Assembly: GCF_003286085.1 (NCBI RefSeq)
Contig: NW_020825298.1
Coordinates: forward strand, 8,618,001 to 8,682,000
DNA from: Drosophila persimilis
Taxonomy: Eukaryota; Arthropoda; Insecta; Diptera; Drosophilidae
Length of the DNA stretch: 64,000 nt
Reading direction: 5' to 3'
Under the pieces are notes generated by a model, which was not told the DNA's origin, ran no database searches, and saw nothing but the letters and a program-made list of their open reading frames with translations. Below are positions 47,345 through 59,849 of this stretch, piece by piece (position 1 is the stretch's first letter; each line of letters opens with the position of its first letter). A program made the translations under genes and the position numbers.

Positions 47345-48738
47345 CTACTGCCGCATATGCCTAAACGCGGCTAACGCCTCCTCGGACACCTCAACACTGC
47401 CATTGCAATCACTGCTGTCCATAGGCACAGGCTGGGCCTGATCGCTCGCTTCCATGGGCTTTGGCGAGTTGGAACCAGCGGGCAACTGTTGCTGTTGCTG
47501 CTGCTGCTGCTGCTCCTCCGGCTTGGGTGACTGCTCTGCGGGCGAGGGCGCCGACTGATGATCGTTGTAGCGTATCAGCTTGATGGTCGTCAATCCATCG
47601 GCATTGCGAATGAGCCTGCAGATGGAGATGATGCTTGGTATTAGGAGGCAACAGAAGCGCGTAGGCGGGGGGCCACTTACGGATAGCAGTCCTCGTTGCT
47701 GGCAGCTGCGGCGGCGGCACTCTTGCCGCTGACACTCAGATCCGTGGGCTTCAGGTCCTCTCCGGCGCTGTCCGATCCCGAGCTTCCCCCACCATTCTCC
47801 AGCTTCAGTGGATGGAATTGAAACTTGTCCGGCCCTGCGGCACCGGGCGTTTGCAGCGCTGGGGAATTGGGTGGCGCTCCTGCAGCGGCCGCCGTCGCGG
47901 ACAGGTAATGGAAGGCTCCGTTGATGGCGTGCATGAAGAGCGGCGATGTGGGTGGCGGTCCATAGGCGGCAGCTGCTGCTGCAGCCACTGCTGCCACAGC
48001 GGGCAGACTCATGGGACCATTACGGGAGGCAGGACGCTGGGGGGATTGCTGTTGCTGTTGTTGTTGCTGCTGCTGTTGTTGCTGCTGCTGCTGGCTCCAG
48101 TTCTGGACCGCTGCGGGGCTGCTGGGCGCTGGATTTCCATTGCCCTGGGTCATCCCTTGTGCTCCTCCATTGCCAGCACCCGCTGCAGGGGTGGACTGCC
48201 GCAGAAGCGATATATTCTTAATGTTCTTCAGTTCCGTGGGATTCCTCAGAAACTGATAGCAATGACGTTCGCCCTGTACTTTGCGCAGGATATTAACGCG
48301 ATAGTAGTACCGCAGGGCGCGCGACATCTTGTCGTAGTTCATGGATAGATGGTTCTTCTGGATGCCCCACAGCTTGGCCAGCCCAGCGGGATCCACAATC
48401 TTGAAGACGCCCGTGTCGCGGCACTTCCAGGCAATCAGATCGCTGTACTTTTGATTGCGATCGTTCAGCAGTTGCTGCAGAAAGTCCCACAAGAGGCGAC
48501 CATCTAGAAAAGGAGCGAAAAGTGTGTTAGGAATGGATTTTGGATTTTGATCACTGCAATGTGCCACTCACTTGTATTGGGCTCAGAGTTCTCTGGAAAG
48601 AATTCCCTTTTCGCTTTGTACATATAACTGGGCGTTGTCGGGGCGGAAATGGATCCTCCGGCGGGTGCCACCACTGGTCCGGCTGTGTTGTCCAGCGTCA
48701 GCTTTTGGGGCTGCTGCTGTTGCACCGCCTGCATCTGC

Positions 48739-48770
<32 letters not shown>

Positions 48771-49727
48771 CTGGGACCACGAGTTGACAAAACTATTCGT
48801 CAGCTGCTGCGTCCAATTGGGTTTAATGTCCTTCAGTATGGGCGTGCTTGGGGGACTGGCCGTACTGTAGGAGAGCGGCGCTGGTGGCATGCCGGTGGCC
48901 ATTTTTGGCTCGGAAACAGAGTACTCTTCCTCGGAGTCGCTGTGATTGCTGCTGGCACTGCTGATCCCCTTCATGGGCATGGCCGATCCATTGCTGGCCG
49001 TGCTGCTGCCAGAGCTGGAAGAGGCCGGCGCCGACGGTCCGCTGTTTGAAGTTCCCACACTGCTAGATCCGCCATTGGATGTGTGTGCCGAGGATGATCC
49101 TGAGCCTGGTGCTCCTCCTCCGTTCTGGTTCTGGTAAGGGGCCTGGGGCGGACTGCTGGCCTGCGAATCAACCGACGGCGGGGGACTGAGCGTCACCGAA
49201 TTGGGCGCCATAAAATGATGCGCCAGGTGGTGGGTCGTATTGTGGAAGGGATTATTGCTCTCGGGCGGGGCATTTAATGGCGGCCATGTCATTGTCGGCG
49301 GATGGCTTTGCGGCGACAGTGGGTAGCGGCTGGTGGGCGTCACCGGGCTGTTGGGCAAATGCCACTGCATCATGTGCGATTCGATGATGAGCATCTGCAG
49401 CACATTGTGCAGGACATCCCCGGCCCCGGGGCACCTGTGTCCGAAATCGGCACGCGTCAGCAGACACAGCGCCTTGCCGTTCATCTGGAAGAGATCAAAG
49501 TCGAGCTTCGGTAGATCAAACTCGCGCACGCAGAAGCGCAGGAAGACCAGCACATCCTCGCGACTCCACAGTCGCGGATCCGAGGGTAACGATGGGGGTA
49601 ACTGGGTTTTCAGCTCCGCCAGCTGGCTGGACGGTGCCGGTGGGCAGCGCCACAGCACATCGCTCCAGATGCCGGGATTGAGCGAATTCAATGATAACTG
49701 TACTGGGAGCATTTTCATTTTGGACAT
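47345..49727 (-). CDS. aop: Yan/anterior open, ETS-family repressor
   Basis: Nuclear ETS transcriptional repressor that blocks differentiation until EGFR/Ras/MAPK signalling removes it. Coding exons 49,727-48,572, 48,503-47,681 and 47,615-47,345 give 749 residues. The N-terminal SAM/Pointed domain (about residues 42-118, SREDVLVFLRFCVREFDLP) keeps Ala86 and Val105, the two polymer-interface residues. The main MAPK site, PNSPVTP, has its serine at residue 127. The ETS domain starts at residue 386, NGRLLWDFLQQLLNDRNQK, and includes MSRALRYYYR. Glutamine runs occur before the ETS domain (13 Q), after it (17 Q) and near the C-terminus (9 Q). A 5' UTR exon ends at an acceptor at 49,816 (leader 49,815-49,728), so the promoter lies further right. 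Start MSKMKML is the family start. Confidence 0.96.
48049..48102. repeat. Polyglutamine-coding (CAG/CAA)n repeat in aop
   Basis: Interrupted trinucleotide run coding 17 consecutive glutamines on the minus strand in aop exon 2, downstream of the ETS domain. CAA interruptions make it less prone to slippage than pure CAG. Confidence 0.85.
48709..48773. repeat. Polyglutamine-coding repeats in aop exon 1
   Basis: CAG/CAA run coding 13 glutamines, then MQAV and a second QQQQ block, in the linker between the SAM and ETS domains. Confidence 0.85.
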
Positions 49728-50372
49728 GCAGCCACTTTTAAAATAAATGAATCCTGCACGCGGGACGCTCGACTAGTGGCAGCCACTAAATATATCCGTT
49801 TTTGGGATCTGTGATCTGCAATAACAAAGGGAAATTTCACAAAATTAGTTGGTGTATTTTCTATACATCTTATATGTATGTACATATATATTTTAACGTT
49901 CAAAGTGCAGAGGATGTACACACTTCCGCTAGCAAAAATTCCAAAGAAGAGGAACACTAGGAACCAGAGAGCATCGGCGTGTGTTCTCTTTCCAGACACA
50001 ACAACAACACACACATACCGCGATCCAATTCGAGGAGAGATGAGACTGAGACTGTGACTGAGACTGAGAGAGAGCGAGAGAGTCAGACAGCCGCTGCCGA
50101 CATTCGCATTCCAACAAAATCAAATTTCTTCATAATCGTCGCCACCGCGCAGAGTATCCAATGGATGGTTTGGTGGAAATAAACAAATAATATACAAATA
50201 TCTCCAACGATGCGGACGCGAACGCGATCGCGGACGCTACTATCCAACAACTACAACAAATATTTGTATGGCAGGCAAGCGCATCCGAACAAACTGACGG
50301 ACCGGACCTCAATATCGGAGAGGCAAAAAGATAGTGTGACTCACTGGAAGAGACAGAGACAGAGACGCAAGG

Positions 50373-50396
50373 CAGAAGCAGAAGCAGAAGCAGAAG
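50373..50396. repeat. (AGAAGC)n hexanucleotide repeat
   Basis: About four units of AGAAGC within a longer purine-rich tract (50,340-50,420) of AGAGAC and GGCAGAGAC words. Confidence 0.85.
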
Positions 50397-51745
50397 AAGG
50401 CAGAGGCAGAGACAGAGGCTGTGCTGAGTTGCTCTCTTCTTAGCGCTCTCTCTCTCTCTCACTCGCCTGCTCTCGATCCCATCTTCTGCGGCACACCCCC
50501 GCAGCGACGGACGTTGTCTGCTGTGGGGCAAAGAGGAAGATCTTCAGAAGAAAAACAAAAAAAAATGGTTCGGCATAACAGAACACAAGAATGCGCTACA
50601 GTCGAAGGAGTGGAATGTTTCATTAGATTCCAATTCTTCTTAAATGCAGGCGTGTTGGGGAGGGGGCAGCACAGCCCGTTGTTAATCGGTAAAAATTAAG
50701 AACATAGCGCATTCGGTAGTCGCCTAGTCAGACTCGTTTAACTTTTTAATTGTAAATTTCTCAATATGGTAATTTCCATAAAAATGTGTGATCTCTGATG
50801 GTATGCATGTGTTTGTGCGCATGGGCGTCCCGCCCCACAGTCATATTCCGGATGTGTACACACAAACAAATACGAGGAGATGTGTGTGTGTATCTTTGGC
50901 GGTGATCATTTTTGTTTTTTTTTTGTGCTGTAAAGATTTCAACATAAACGAATGTATTGATGGCACAAGTGCGCTGCAGGGGAGGGGGGAGGGGGAGGCG
51001 AGAGCGAGGGATCGTGGAATAAACGAACGAACGTCTCTCGAAAACTTGAAAGCCGTGCCCATTGCCCACTCTCGGGCCATATCTTGCTGCAGCAGCAGCA
51101 GCAGCAGCAGCAAACGGAAGTGCACATTCCACACAACAAAAACCCGTTTCCAAAGGCTGCAGCAGCAACCATGTTGGAGAAAGACGCTGGGCGACGATAC
51201 GATGGATGGGGAAACTAATAAATCCGCCAGTGGGTAAAGAGAGCAGCAAGCCATGAGTAAATGCAGAAGAAGAAGCAAAGGAGGAGCATCTTGTTCAGGC
51301 ACCCTGTTTATTCCCAGACAAAGTGCCTGTGCACTCATACACACACATGTGCTGATGCTGCTGCTGCTGCTGCTGCTGGCATGTTAAAATTTATCTCACA
51401 TCTCTGCTGACGTCTCTGCTCTGCTTCTGCTTCTGCTCTGCTCGCACACAAGAAACTTCCTCATTCTCCGGGAAGCGCTTTCAACAAGTGAGAAGAGAGC
51501 AGCGCTAGAAAGGGATGGAATGGCGGCAGGCAGGCAGGCAAGTGGCTTTTTTGGGGAGGAGTGTATGGGGGGGAGGGGTGGGATCGACGGACTATGCAAT
51601 GATGATGTTCCCTGATGATCATGATCATCTTGAATATTTTATTATGCATGTACATGCATGTCTCTTAGAGGGGGTCGGATCCGATCTATTTGTTTTCGAA
51701 GAGAGAGAAGGAGATGCCCCGCTGCTGATTGTGCTCCACACACAA

Positions 51746-51765
51746 ACACACACACACACACACAC
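51746..51765. repeat. (CA)n microsatellite
   Basis: Run of about ten CA units, preceded by a shorter CACACAA block. Confidence 0.95.
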
Positions 51766-54759
51766 TCGCCCACATATGTATGGTTGGGGATGGGGGAGAT
51801 ACGAGTATGTATGATATATATGTATGTACACGATCCTACGTGTTATTTTGGTTGCCACAAAACACAGAAAACCCAACCATAACACATGGTAGAATTTTCA
51901 CTAAAATAAAAATCATATATTCCTCTAGTGGCAGGCAGCACACATGTTTCGGGGAACAACAAATAAACATTCGGACCAGAGTTGGAGTCGGTGGCACGTA
52001 GTAAAATGACAAATGAATGCTCATCATCAGGCCAGAAGCAAGCGGGCGGCAGAGGAAGAGGGCAACGGGCAAAACAAGGCAGAGGAGATACAACAGCAGC
52101 GAAGACAGACAGAGGAACAGGCTAAAGCTAAAGCTAAAGCAGAGGCCGAAAGACAAGAAAGGAACGGAGTATTAGCGTTGTGTGCGGACTGCTTTGATAC
52201 CCTTGCAAGTGGAATTTTCGTATGGAACTTATAAGATTATGGTATTACGGTTTGGATCAATCATTGATCCATATAAAAGGGGAGATTTCCAGACCGTTCG
52301 GTTATATGGTTCCTATGTCCAAGTTCTTCCTTTTCAAATGATTCGCAAAATCATCATACCCTCGAACGCAAAGGGTATGGCAACACGCAATAAGAGAGTA
52401 TAAAGAATATTTCTAAATCTCAGCAGCAGGAAAGGAGGCGCGGCATGAAAGAAGAAATTGGAAGAGTGGAAGAGCAGTAGCGTAGCAGCACCCCACCCCC
52501 CCGCACCGCACCGTACCCCACCTCTACACAACGTAAAAACGACTCTCAGGCACACAGGTAGTTCGAAAGGTATGCGGACGATGTCGAACCGGTTTCAACG
52601 GAAATTACAAACGAAAATTATAAAACGATCAGTTTAGAAAAAGACAAAAAAAAAGAGGACAGTAGAGGGGGAGAGAGCGAGAGAATAAATGCCAGCAAGG
52701 GGGCTGATGAACGGCTGGAGTGGGAGGTGAAAAGCAGATGAGAGGCAGGAAAAGGAGTGGGGGCAGGAGCCGAGGAGCCGAGGAGCAGCCAAGAAAGGTG
52801 AAAAACTACATCACTGCACACAAATGGGTTAAAGAACGCCGTCTTCTGCTCTCTTCGCCTCTCCCCTCCCCTCCCCACCGATCTCCTCTCTCTTTTTTAT
52901 TTGCAATATTTCCGCTTTTGGTTAGAAAGAAAGAGAGAGCGCGGGAGCAGCATCGCATCATCGCAATGTGAGCGGGGCGTGTGGGTGACAAGTTGATGAT
53001 GTTGGCCGTGGGATCGGAAATCCACAAAGAGAAAATGGGACACGACCGATTGAGAGAGAGAAATGGAGATGGAGATGGTCGCCGTGGATAAGGAAGTCGT
53101 AGAAGAAAAAGTCAGCCAGCAGCAGGCCAGAAGAGAGGGTGAGAAGGATTAAGCGAAAAGCAATACTAAAATGATGAAGAAATCAGATAAGCTGTAGGAA
53201 AAAGAATCGTATGTTTTATCTGTGCCTCTCCCCTTAAGATGACACTTGATCATCGACTCCTAGACCCAGCTGGAATTCCAGTTCCAGCGGCGGCGACCTG
53301 GAATGATTCACTAAATGTGTGTGAGTGTGTGAGTGAGCTACAGGGTCGGGGCCCGGGGCCCGCGGGAGTTAATGAGTAATTTCCGCAGGCGCATCCTTCT
53401 TTGGGACCCCCCTCTGACGATGCCACTGCTGCACTCTCTGACGGTGCATCAAGTGCTGCGCAGTAAGAATGATGAGAAAAGGAGAAAAATCTGATAGCAA
53501 ACAAACACACACAGAGAGCGAGAGAGAGGGAGAAGAGAGACAGAAGCGACAGCCGCCATGGCGCATTAAGATTAACGGCTCAGCAGTCGATCGGAGTAAG
53601 GTGCCAGAGGGAGACGGCTGCAACCAAGATGCTGATGGATGCTATCTGCTCTCCCTCACTCTGTCAGGTAGAGAAGGAAGAGAATGAGGAAATGCGTCCC
53701 ATCCCATCCTCTTTACCTTATTCTGTCTACGGGCATATGCACTTTACATCTTGTAGGACTTCTTGGAATCCCGGACCGAAAAAACAAAACTACCAAAGAA
53801 TGGAGATATGGGAATGGCAGGGAAGGAAGGAATGACAAGGCATGTGGTGTGGCGTGGTGTGGCATGGTGTGGCATGGATGGTGCGCGGTGTCTCCTCTCT
53901 GTCGTTGACATTTGATCTCTTTTATGAGGTCTTTCCTTGGGATTTGAGGCTCAAGTGCCTGTGTGCTGTGTTCGGTGTGCCCTCTGATATTGCAGCTTCG
54001 TTTTCCTTTTCTTTTTGTTTGTTTCTCTTTCTTTTTTTTCCATTCTTCTTTTTTTGTTTTGCCCTAAATCAACCCTTATTGAAAAGGCGAGGGATTTGAC
54101 CCTACTATACCACAAAAATGTTGCATGTAATTCAATGAGTTTGCTCAGGGTTCGAATTCGATTATTGTTCGATATGGTACAGTGATATCTCGACATCGAT
54201 TGCTCACTTAAAGGCAAATATTCATTGTTTCCAGTGTTTGAGAAATCAAACGCAAATATGGTCCAAAGGAATCTCCCTTCCGGGGAGCGTGTCACAGGTG
54301 TAAAGATCGAGGGAATCTCTATGGATATCTGAATGGTATATTGAAGGAATATCCACCCTAGAGAGCCTTCACTGTATTGCTAGTTTTTTTTTTGCACGTG
54401 TATGCCAGCTGTTTTTTAGATCGATCACCTTCTTCCCATGCCATACAATACATACATATCAAATACTCAATTAATAAGCATAAAAAAACCGATATATTCA
54501 AAAATCCGAAATCCAAAATAGTCGTGTCAACGACCTGCTTTGCTTTTATAACTGCTCTCTTACACAGACACACCACCACACTCTCAGGCTCGTCGAGCGT
54601 CTCGTTTATTTAAGAGAAACAACAACAAGAGCAGCAGCAGCAGCAGCTTATAGAGGGTCTCCCCTACCCCCCTCGATCATGCTCACACATGATTTACCTT
54701 TACCTCCGGATACACCTCTCTGGTAACTGCTCTCCGCCCCCCTGCACCACTTTACTACA

Positions 54760-54773
54760 CCCCCCCCCCCCCC
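54760..54773. repeat. Poly(C) run
   Basis: Fourteen consecutive C residues on the plus strand (poly-G on minus), unusual length for this AT-rich window. The exact length may suffer from sequencing error. Confidence 0.85.
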
Positions 54774-54909
54774 TCTATGCCTACCTACCAGGTGCTCTCT
54801 CTTCTTCCCCCCACCACCCTCTCAAATAGACGCTGCGCTGAGCGTGCATAACAAGCGCGTGAGCGTATCGTGTTTGCTATTTGTATTGGCATTCGTATTG
54901 GTACTCACG

Positions 54910-54951
54910 TCACACACACACACACACACGAACGTACACACACACACAAGC
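54910..54951. repeat. Compound (CA)n microsatellite
   Basis: Two CA runs separated by CGAACGTA. Confidence 0.9.
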
Positions 54952-57900
54952 AACAACAACTACAAAAACGACGCCAATTCCGGGTTCTTCTTCGCGCGAT
55001 CGGCGACAACAACAAGAAAACAAGCAAAACGAAAGACTAACTTCGGTAGGGAGTCGAAACTTTTGATACTCTTTCCATGACAGCTACTATATGTATATCT
55101 ATGGTATGGTCCTTCGATTTTGATCAACTTCAGGTAATATATATAGCATTGCATTCTATTCAAACTCTTGAGACATTTCCTTTGAAATGTGCATGAAAAT
55201 GCTCTAGTGCCCATATACCCTACCCATATACTAAAAACAAGAAGCAAAAGTAGATAAAGAAGAGGCACGAAAAAAACAAAAACCAAATGTCTGCGGTTCA
55301 GTTTTCTGTCTAGCTCGTCATTTTATGCCCCCGCTTAGAGACAGAGCCGCAGACCTTAAGCTTTAAGCCAGCCGCCAGCCCCCCTACCCTTCAAGCGCCG
55401 TGGGCAATTTTCTTTTGTTTCTCCTCACTTTTTGGGTTTTTTTTTGTTTTCAAGCCCTCAAACAATAACAACAATGAAAGCTCAAAGCTCAAGCCCAAGC
55501 AAATCAATCATCGTTACGCACTTGGTAGACGGCGGGGAGGGGATCAGCCGAAGCTCAGTCGGACCTGAAGCTGCGATCATCAGAGGGATGGATGGGGGAG
55601 GGGGGGCCTTTGCGGTAGATGTAAAAGAAGAAGCAAAAGCAAACGAAAGGGCAGAGTCGAAAGGGGAGTCGAAACTGAAGATACCCTGGAATGCCATGCA
55701 TTTGGGAGGTGTTTTGTATCTATAAAAGAAGAAAAAAAAACAGTCGTAACGTTTTCCTTGAGGCACATGTTTCTTTGAGTATCGGGTATAAAATCTTTGC
55801 ACCAATTCCTTCCAACCAAAAGAAAGGAGACCCAGAGGGCCTCATAAGAAACCTCTTTTTATTTTCCTTCTTTCTCTAGTATTTGTAGTCTGTTATTAAT
55901 TTAGTTTTCTCTTCGCATTTGATCAGGCGACAAGATCTCCCACCTCTTCTTTCACCTTGAAGATCTTTCAAGTTCTTTTGTTTTGAAGTTACAAGAGAGA
56001 AAGAGCGAGAGAGAGGCAGAGAAAGATCTTTCTTTCCATTCCTCGAAAAGAACCCATTTCTTGTACGGCTGTAGGCGTTACGTGACGTGTTTTTGGTTCT
56101 AATGTATCTCGAAACTTTGGCTTTAACCCGAAAGTATTTCTGTTTCTGCTGCCTCATTGTTCCATCTTTACATAAATCGTATGCTGTGTATGCTTTGCAC
56201 ATATCGGAAAAGAGACAGAGATAGGGAACAACAAAAAAACTTAATGATATCAAACGTTCGATAACCTTTTGGTATTTTTTAATATGCAAACACGAAAGAC
56301 TCTGTTCCGTTGTTGTTGTTGTTGAATGGAAAAAAGTGGAGGAGAAGACAAAAGACTGCTTCGGTTTTTGTTTTTTTCGGATCATCATCGTAGTAGTAGA
56401 TTCCTCTATCATAATGGAGGGGCTCTCTCAAAGAACAATAACAATAAAGACAAAAAAAAAGCACAGCATCATCATTATGATCATTATCGGTAGCATTATG
56501 ATTGGAATCATTATCATCGGATTGGGATAGGAGCTACTATACCTAGAAATGGGAGAGACAGAACCCGAAAACGAACAGAGATCTCTTCCAACCAGATATT
56601 CCATTTCCATTTCCATACGATGGATGGATGAGTTCATCAAACGCTAGACAAGAGTTCAAAATCATTTCTACTCCTCTCCTCCTCCGAAGAAGAAGAACCA
56701 GGGGCATGCGTGAGGCATGGGGCATGTGGCATACGGAATTGTTGAACGTAGACCTAGACCGCATCAACCGCATCATTTGTGCCCATTACATTCAATTAGT
56801 CGCAACTGCTGTTTTTTTTCTTGTTTTTTCTATTGTTTTTACGTGTTGTTTCAACTCTTTGCGATTTTCTCGCACTTGCAGCCCCATCTGTGGCAGCCAC
56901 TCCACTGCGATGGTCCCTGCCACACCGCATAGAACCCCCTCTGCCACATATGTATCTCCTAACTTAATAAGGCATCATCATCATGATGATTGGCACTGGC
57001 ACTGGCACTGGACTGCTGCCTGCAGCAAGAATTTAATGTTTTGCCTCTTAGTACAAGGAGAGTGAGGCATCCCTCACTCTCTCTCCCTCTTGTCGGGGTC
57101 GGGGTCAGTGCGGGTTCAATTGGTTGACATGAGATGCTTCCGTGTTTGAAGACCACAAATAAGTGGACGGGGATGCCCAGGCAGTGGGTTAGATTGAGAG
57201 GAATGGAACAGAACAGAAGAAGGCATGCCACAAAGAGGGCACCAGTACTGCCCCAAAGAGGGGCGGTTGGGAAGGGAGGGAGCATGGACCTTGGTTGAAA
57301 CTAAAAGCAAATCAATAGTCCCACAAATTAGTTTTATTTGCGGAAGGAACCCCCTTCAGCAAAGTAGTTTCGTTTGAGAAAAGGGAAAGCTTTGAAAAGG
57401 GTTTGAAACAAAGATGTTTGTTTATTGGAAAAACCCCTGAAAGATCACCTTTCGAGAGAGATTCCCTCGTACTTTCTCAATCACCTTTTCGCCTATCAGA
57501 CCTAAAGATATTAGATACAATTCATGTATCCTTATTGATGTCGATTCGAGTTGCACAAGCGAAGAATGCAAAAGAGTATGCTTGGGAATTGAAAACCACA
57601 ACAACATGCATGTCTTGTGCATGACGGGTCTAACCATTGAGGGTTTTGTCCCACCTGTGGGAGTAGGCGTAGAAGTCCAAGGAGGTGGAACACCTTGTCC
57701 GTCAAGCCAACCGAATCCGCGATAAGAATCCACAGAGTTCGAGTTCCAGTTGTGTGGCTCTTCTGCCACACAACACCTGTGCGCCGTTTGGAGGCCTTTT
57801 TGGGGGCAGCACCAAAACCGAATACATGTGATATACGTACGTACGATAGTAGGTATGTGTATCTGTAAACTAGGATTACTTGTTGTCTTTGGTGTCGCGA

Positions 57901-59766
57901 GCTGCCTTTTGCCTTTTGTGATAAAGAGACGACAGAGATATAGACAAGAGCCCAGAGCATATAGTCGTAAAAGATACAACATGTTCCGTTGGAACAGAGT
58001 CCCCACCACCAGCACCACTTCCACCCCATCATACCGACACCGACCATAATGTTTATGTGTATTATGAAATGTTTACGATTTGCTTGAGGTTTTTCAGTAA
58101 GTTGACAACAAATATGTATACCGATAAGATAACGCCAATAGATACAGCACAAGGAACAAAAAATAAAAAAAAGAAGACAGCAATTTGTCTCTTTCTTGAC
58201 TTCCCGTTCCATCAACGGATGAAGACTTGAGCTTCCAGTTGGTCTTTTTGAAGAAGTAGGAGTACGACCACAGAGTTCATATAACTCGAAACGATTGTGT
58301 CTTGTCGCTTATGGGAGTGATGCGTTTCCTTACACCTCTGAAGAAAAGGTGTGTCCTCTCGCTTATGGGAAAATGCACGAGCGATGGAAAGACTTCCTGC
58401 TTTTATGCGATCGAGGGGCACAGAACTTCCTGTGAACCAGAGCCAAACCCATCGATCGTTTAACCAAACCCAAAGTCAGGTCTCAAGCAAAAGAGAAAAA
58501 GCAGCAAACCCAACCAAGCGATCGCTTCGTTTCACTTCTGTGTTATGTTGTGTTCTGTTCTGTACGTTGTATCTGGTCGAGAGCATCTAAACCGGTAGTT
58601 AGTATTTGCACTAGTAATCAAGCATCATACAGAAAGACGGAAAGACAGACAGACAGACAGACACACCGCATAGCTAACATCTAGGCATGCATGGAGATGG
58701 AGCCAATCCGATCCGCAAAGAACTTCCAACGATCGCGCGCTTCGCATCTTAATTACAGAGAGCCAGCCACCAAGCAGCCACTAGCAAAAAACTAGTGAAA
58801 CAAAGCCCCAGCCGACCAGACCAGACCCGACCAGAGACTGAACAAAAACCTGAATTGTAAAAACGTTCTAAACGAACGAATCCAAGCTTGAACTGAACTC
58901 AAACGAACCGCGAACCGAACAGAAACTCGGAGGAACGACGAGACGTCCGTCTCGTGGAAAGACACTTAATAAATGCGGAAGCGGATGTTCAGAGACGTTC
59001 GGAGAGACCGGCCAGAGAACCAGAGACGATGACGCTTGTCTATAATCACAAATCAAGTTCCAACAGGGAAATGCACAGCGACAGAAAAAAAGGAAAGAGT
59101 ACAGAACATCTTTTGTGAAAAGAGGGAATGGCAATGGTGGAAGCGAAGCGTAAGGTGTAAACATCATCCACAAAAGATCTCCAAAGAACCCCCTGAAAAG
59201 TACATACATATATCGGTCTTTTGATGTGTAATATCCGAGTTAAGTGTTCAGGAAATTGGCTCATATCTTTTCGAGTGTATCGTCGAACCACGAATTATTG
59301 ATTAAACGAAGAGCATTACAAATATTGTATAAAAGCGGAACCGGATTACAGATAAGATGTTCGGGGCAGAGTGAAGACAAGGGTAAAGCAAGGGCAAATC
59401 GTGTTTCAAGATACGACTAGTCTCTAGCAATAAATTCCCAAGAAAGTGGTGTACTTATAGAAAAGAAAACTCTGTTCGATAGGAAAAAGAAGTGTAAATT
59501 ACCCATAAGTGATAGGATCCACTCGTTTCGAATAACATAAACAGGGAGAGCATTTACTGACTTTCACGGACATTTAATAGACATTTAACCGACCAACCGA
59601 GGGGCGCTTCCGCATTACTTGAGCTCTACTGACTACATCTAGGATTATAGAGAAATTTTCTAAAAATAAAGTTCTCTTCCATCTTAATCATTCGGGGAAA
59701 AACACTGGCTCAAAGCGGAACCCACAACAGTCTCTTCCTATAGCACTTTTCTATATGTTTGAACTT

Positions 59767-59849
59767 ACGATTATCATTAGGGAAATGTTTTGAAATCAGT
59801 TCCTACCTATACGAAGCCATAGATCTAACGATTATCATTAGGGAAATGT
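59767..59849. repeat. 22-bp perfect direct repeat, period 61
   Basis: The 22-mer starting ACGATTATCATTAGGGAAAT and ending GT occurs at 59,767-59,788 and 59,828-59,849. The intervening 39 bp are not obviously repeated a third time. It contains a GATTATCATTA stretch that could suit a homeodomain or GATA-type factor, which is inference. Confidence 0.85.

Noticed and set aside
50285..50300. Minus-strand TCAGTTTG initiator that could be an aop start site
   Set aside because: There is no TATA box and no downstream promoter element at the expected distance, and the six-base word is common by chance.
54145..54170. GGGTTCGAATTCG, resembling a tRNA T-loop
   Set aside because: No matching acceptor, D-arm or anticodon arm can be folded around it, and no A box is seen upstream.
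55876..58215. Several 150-230 codon ORFs in the right-hand region, both strands
   Set aside because: Overlapping frames on both strands with cysteine/leucine or serine-rich biased composition; these are chance frames in repeat-rich DNA.
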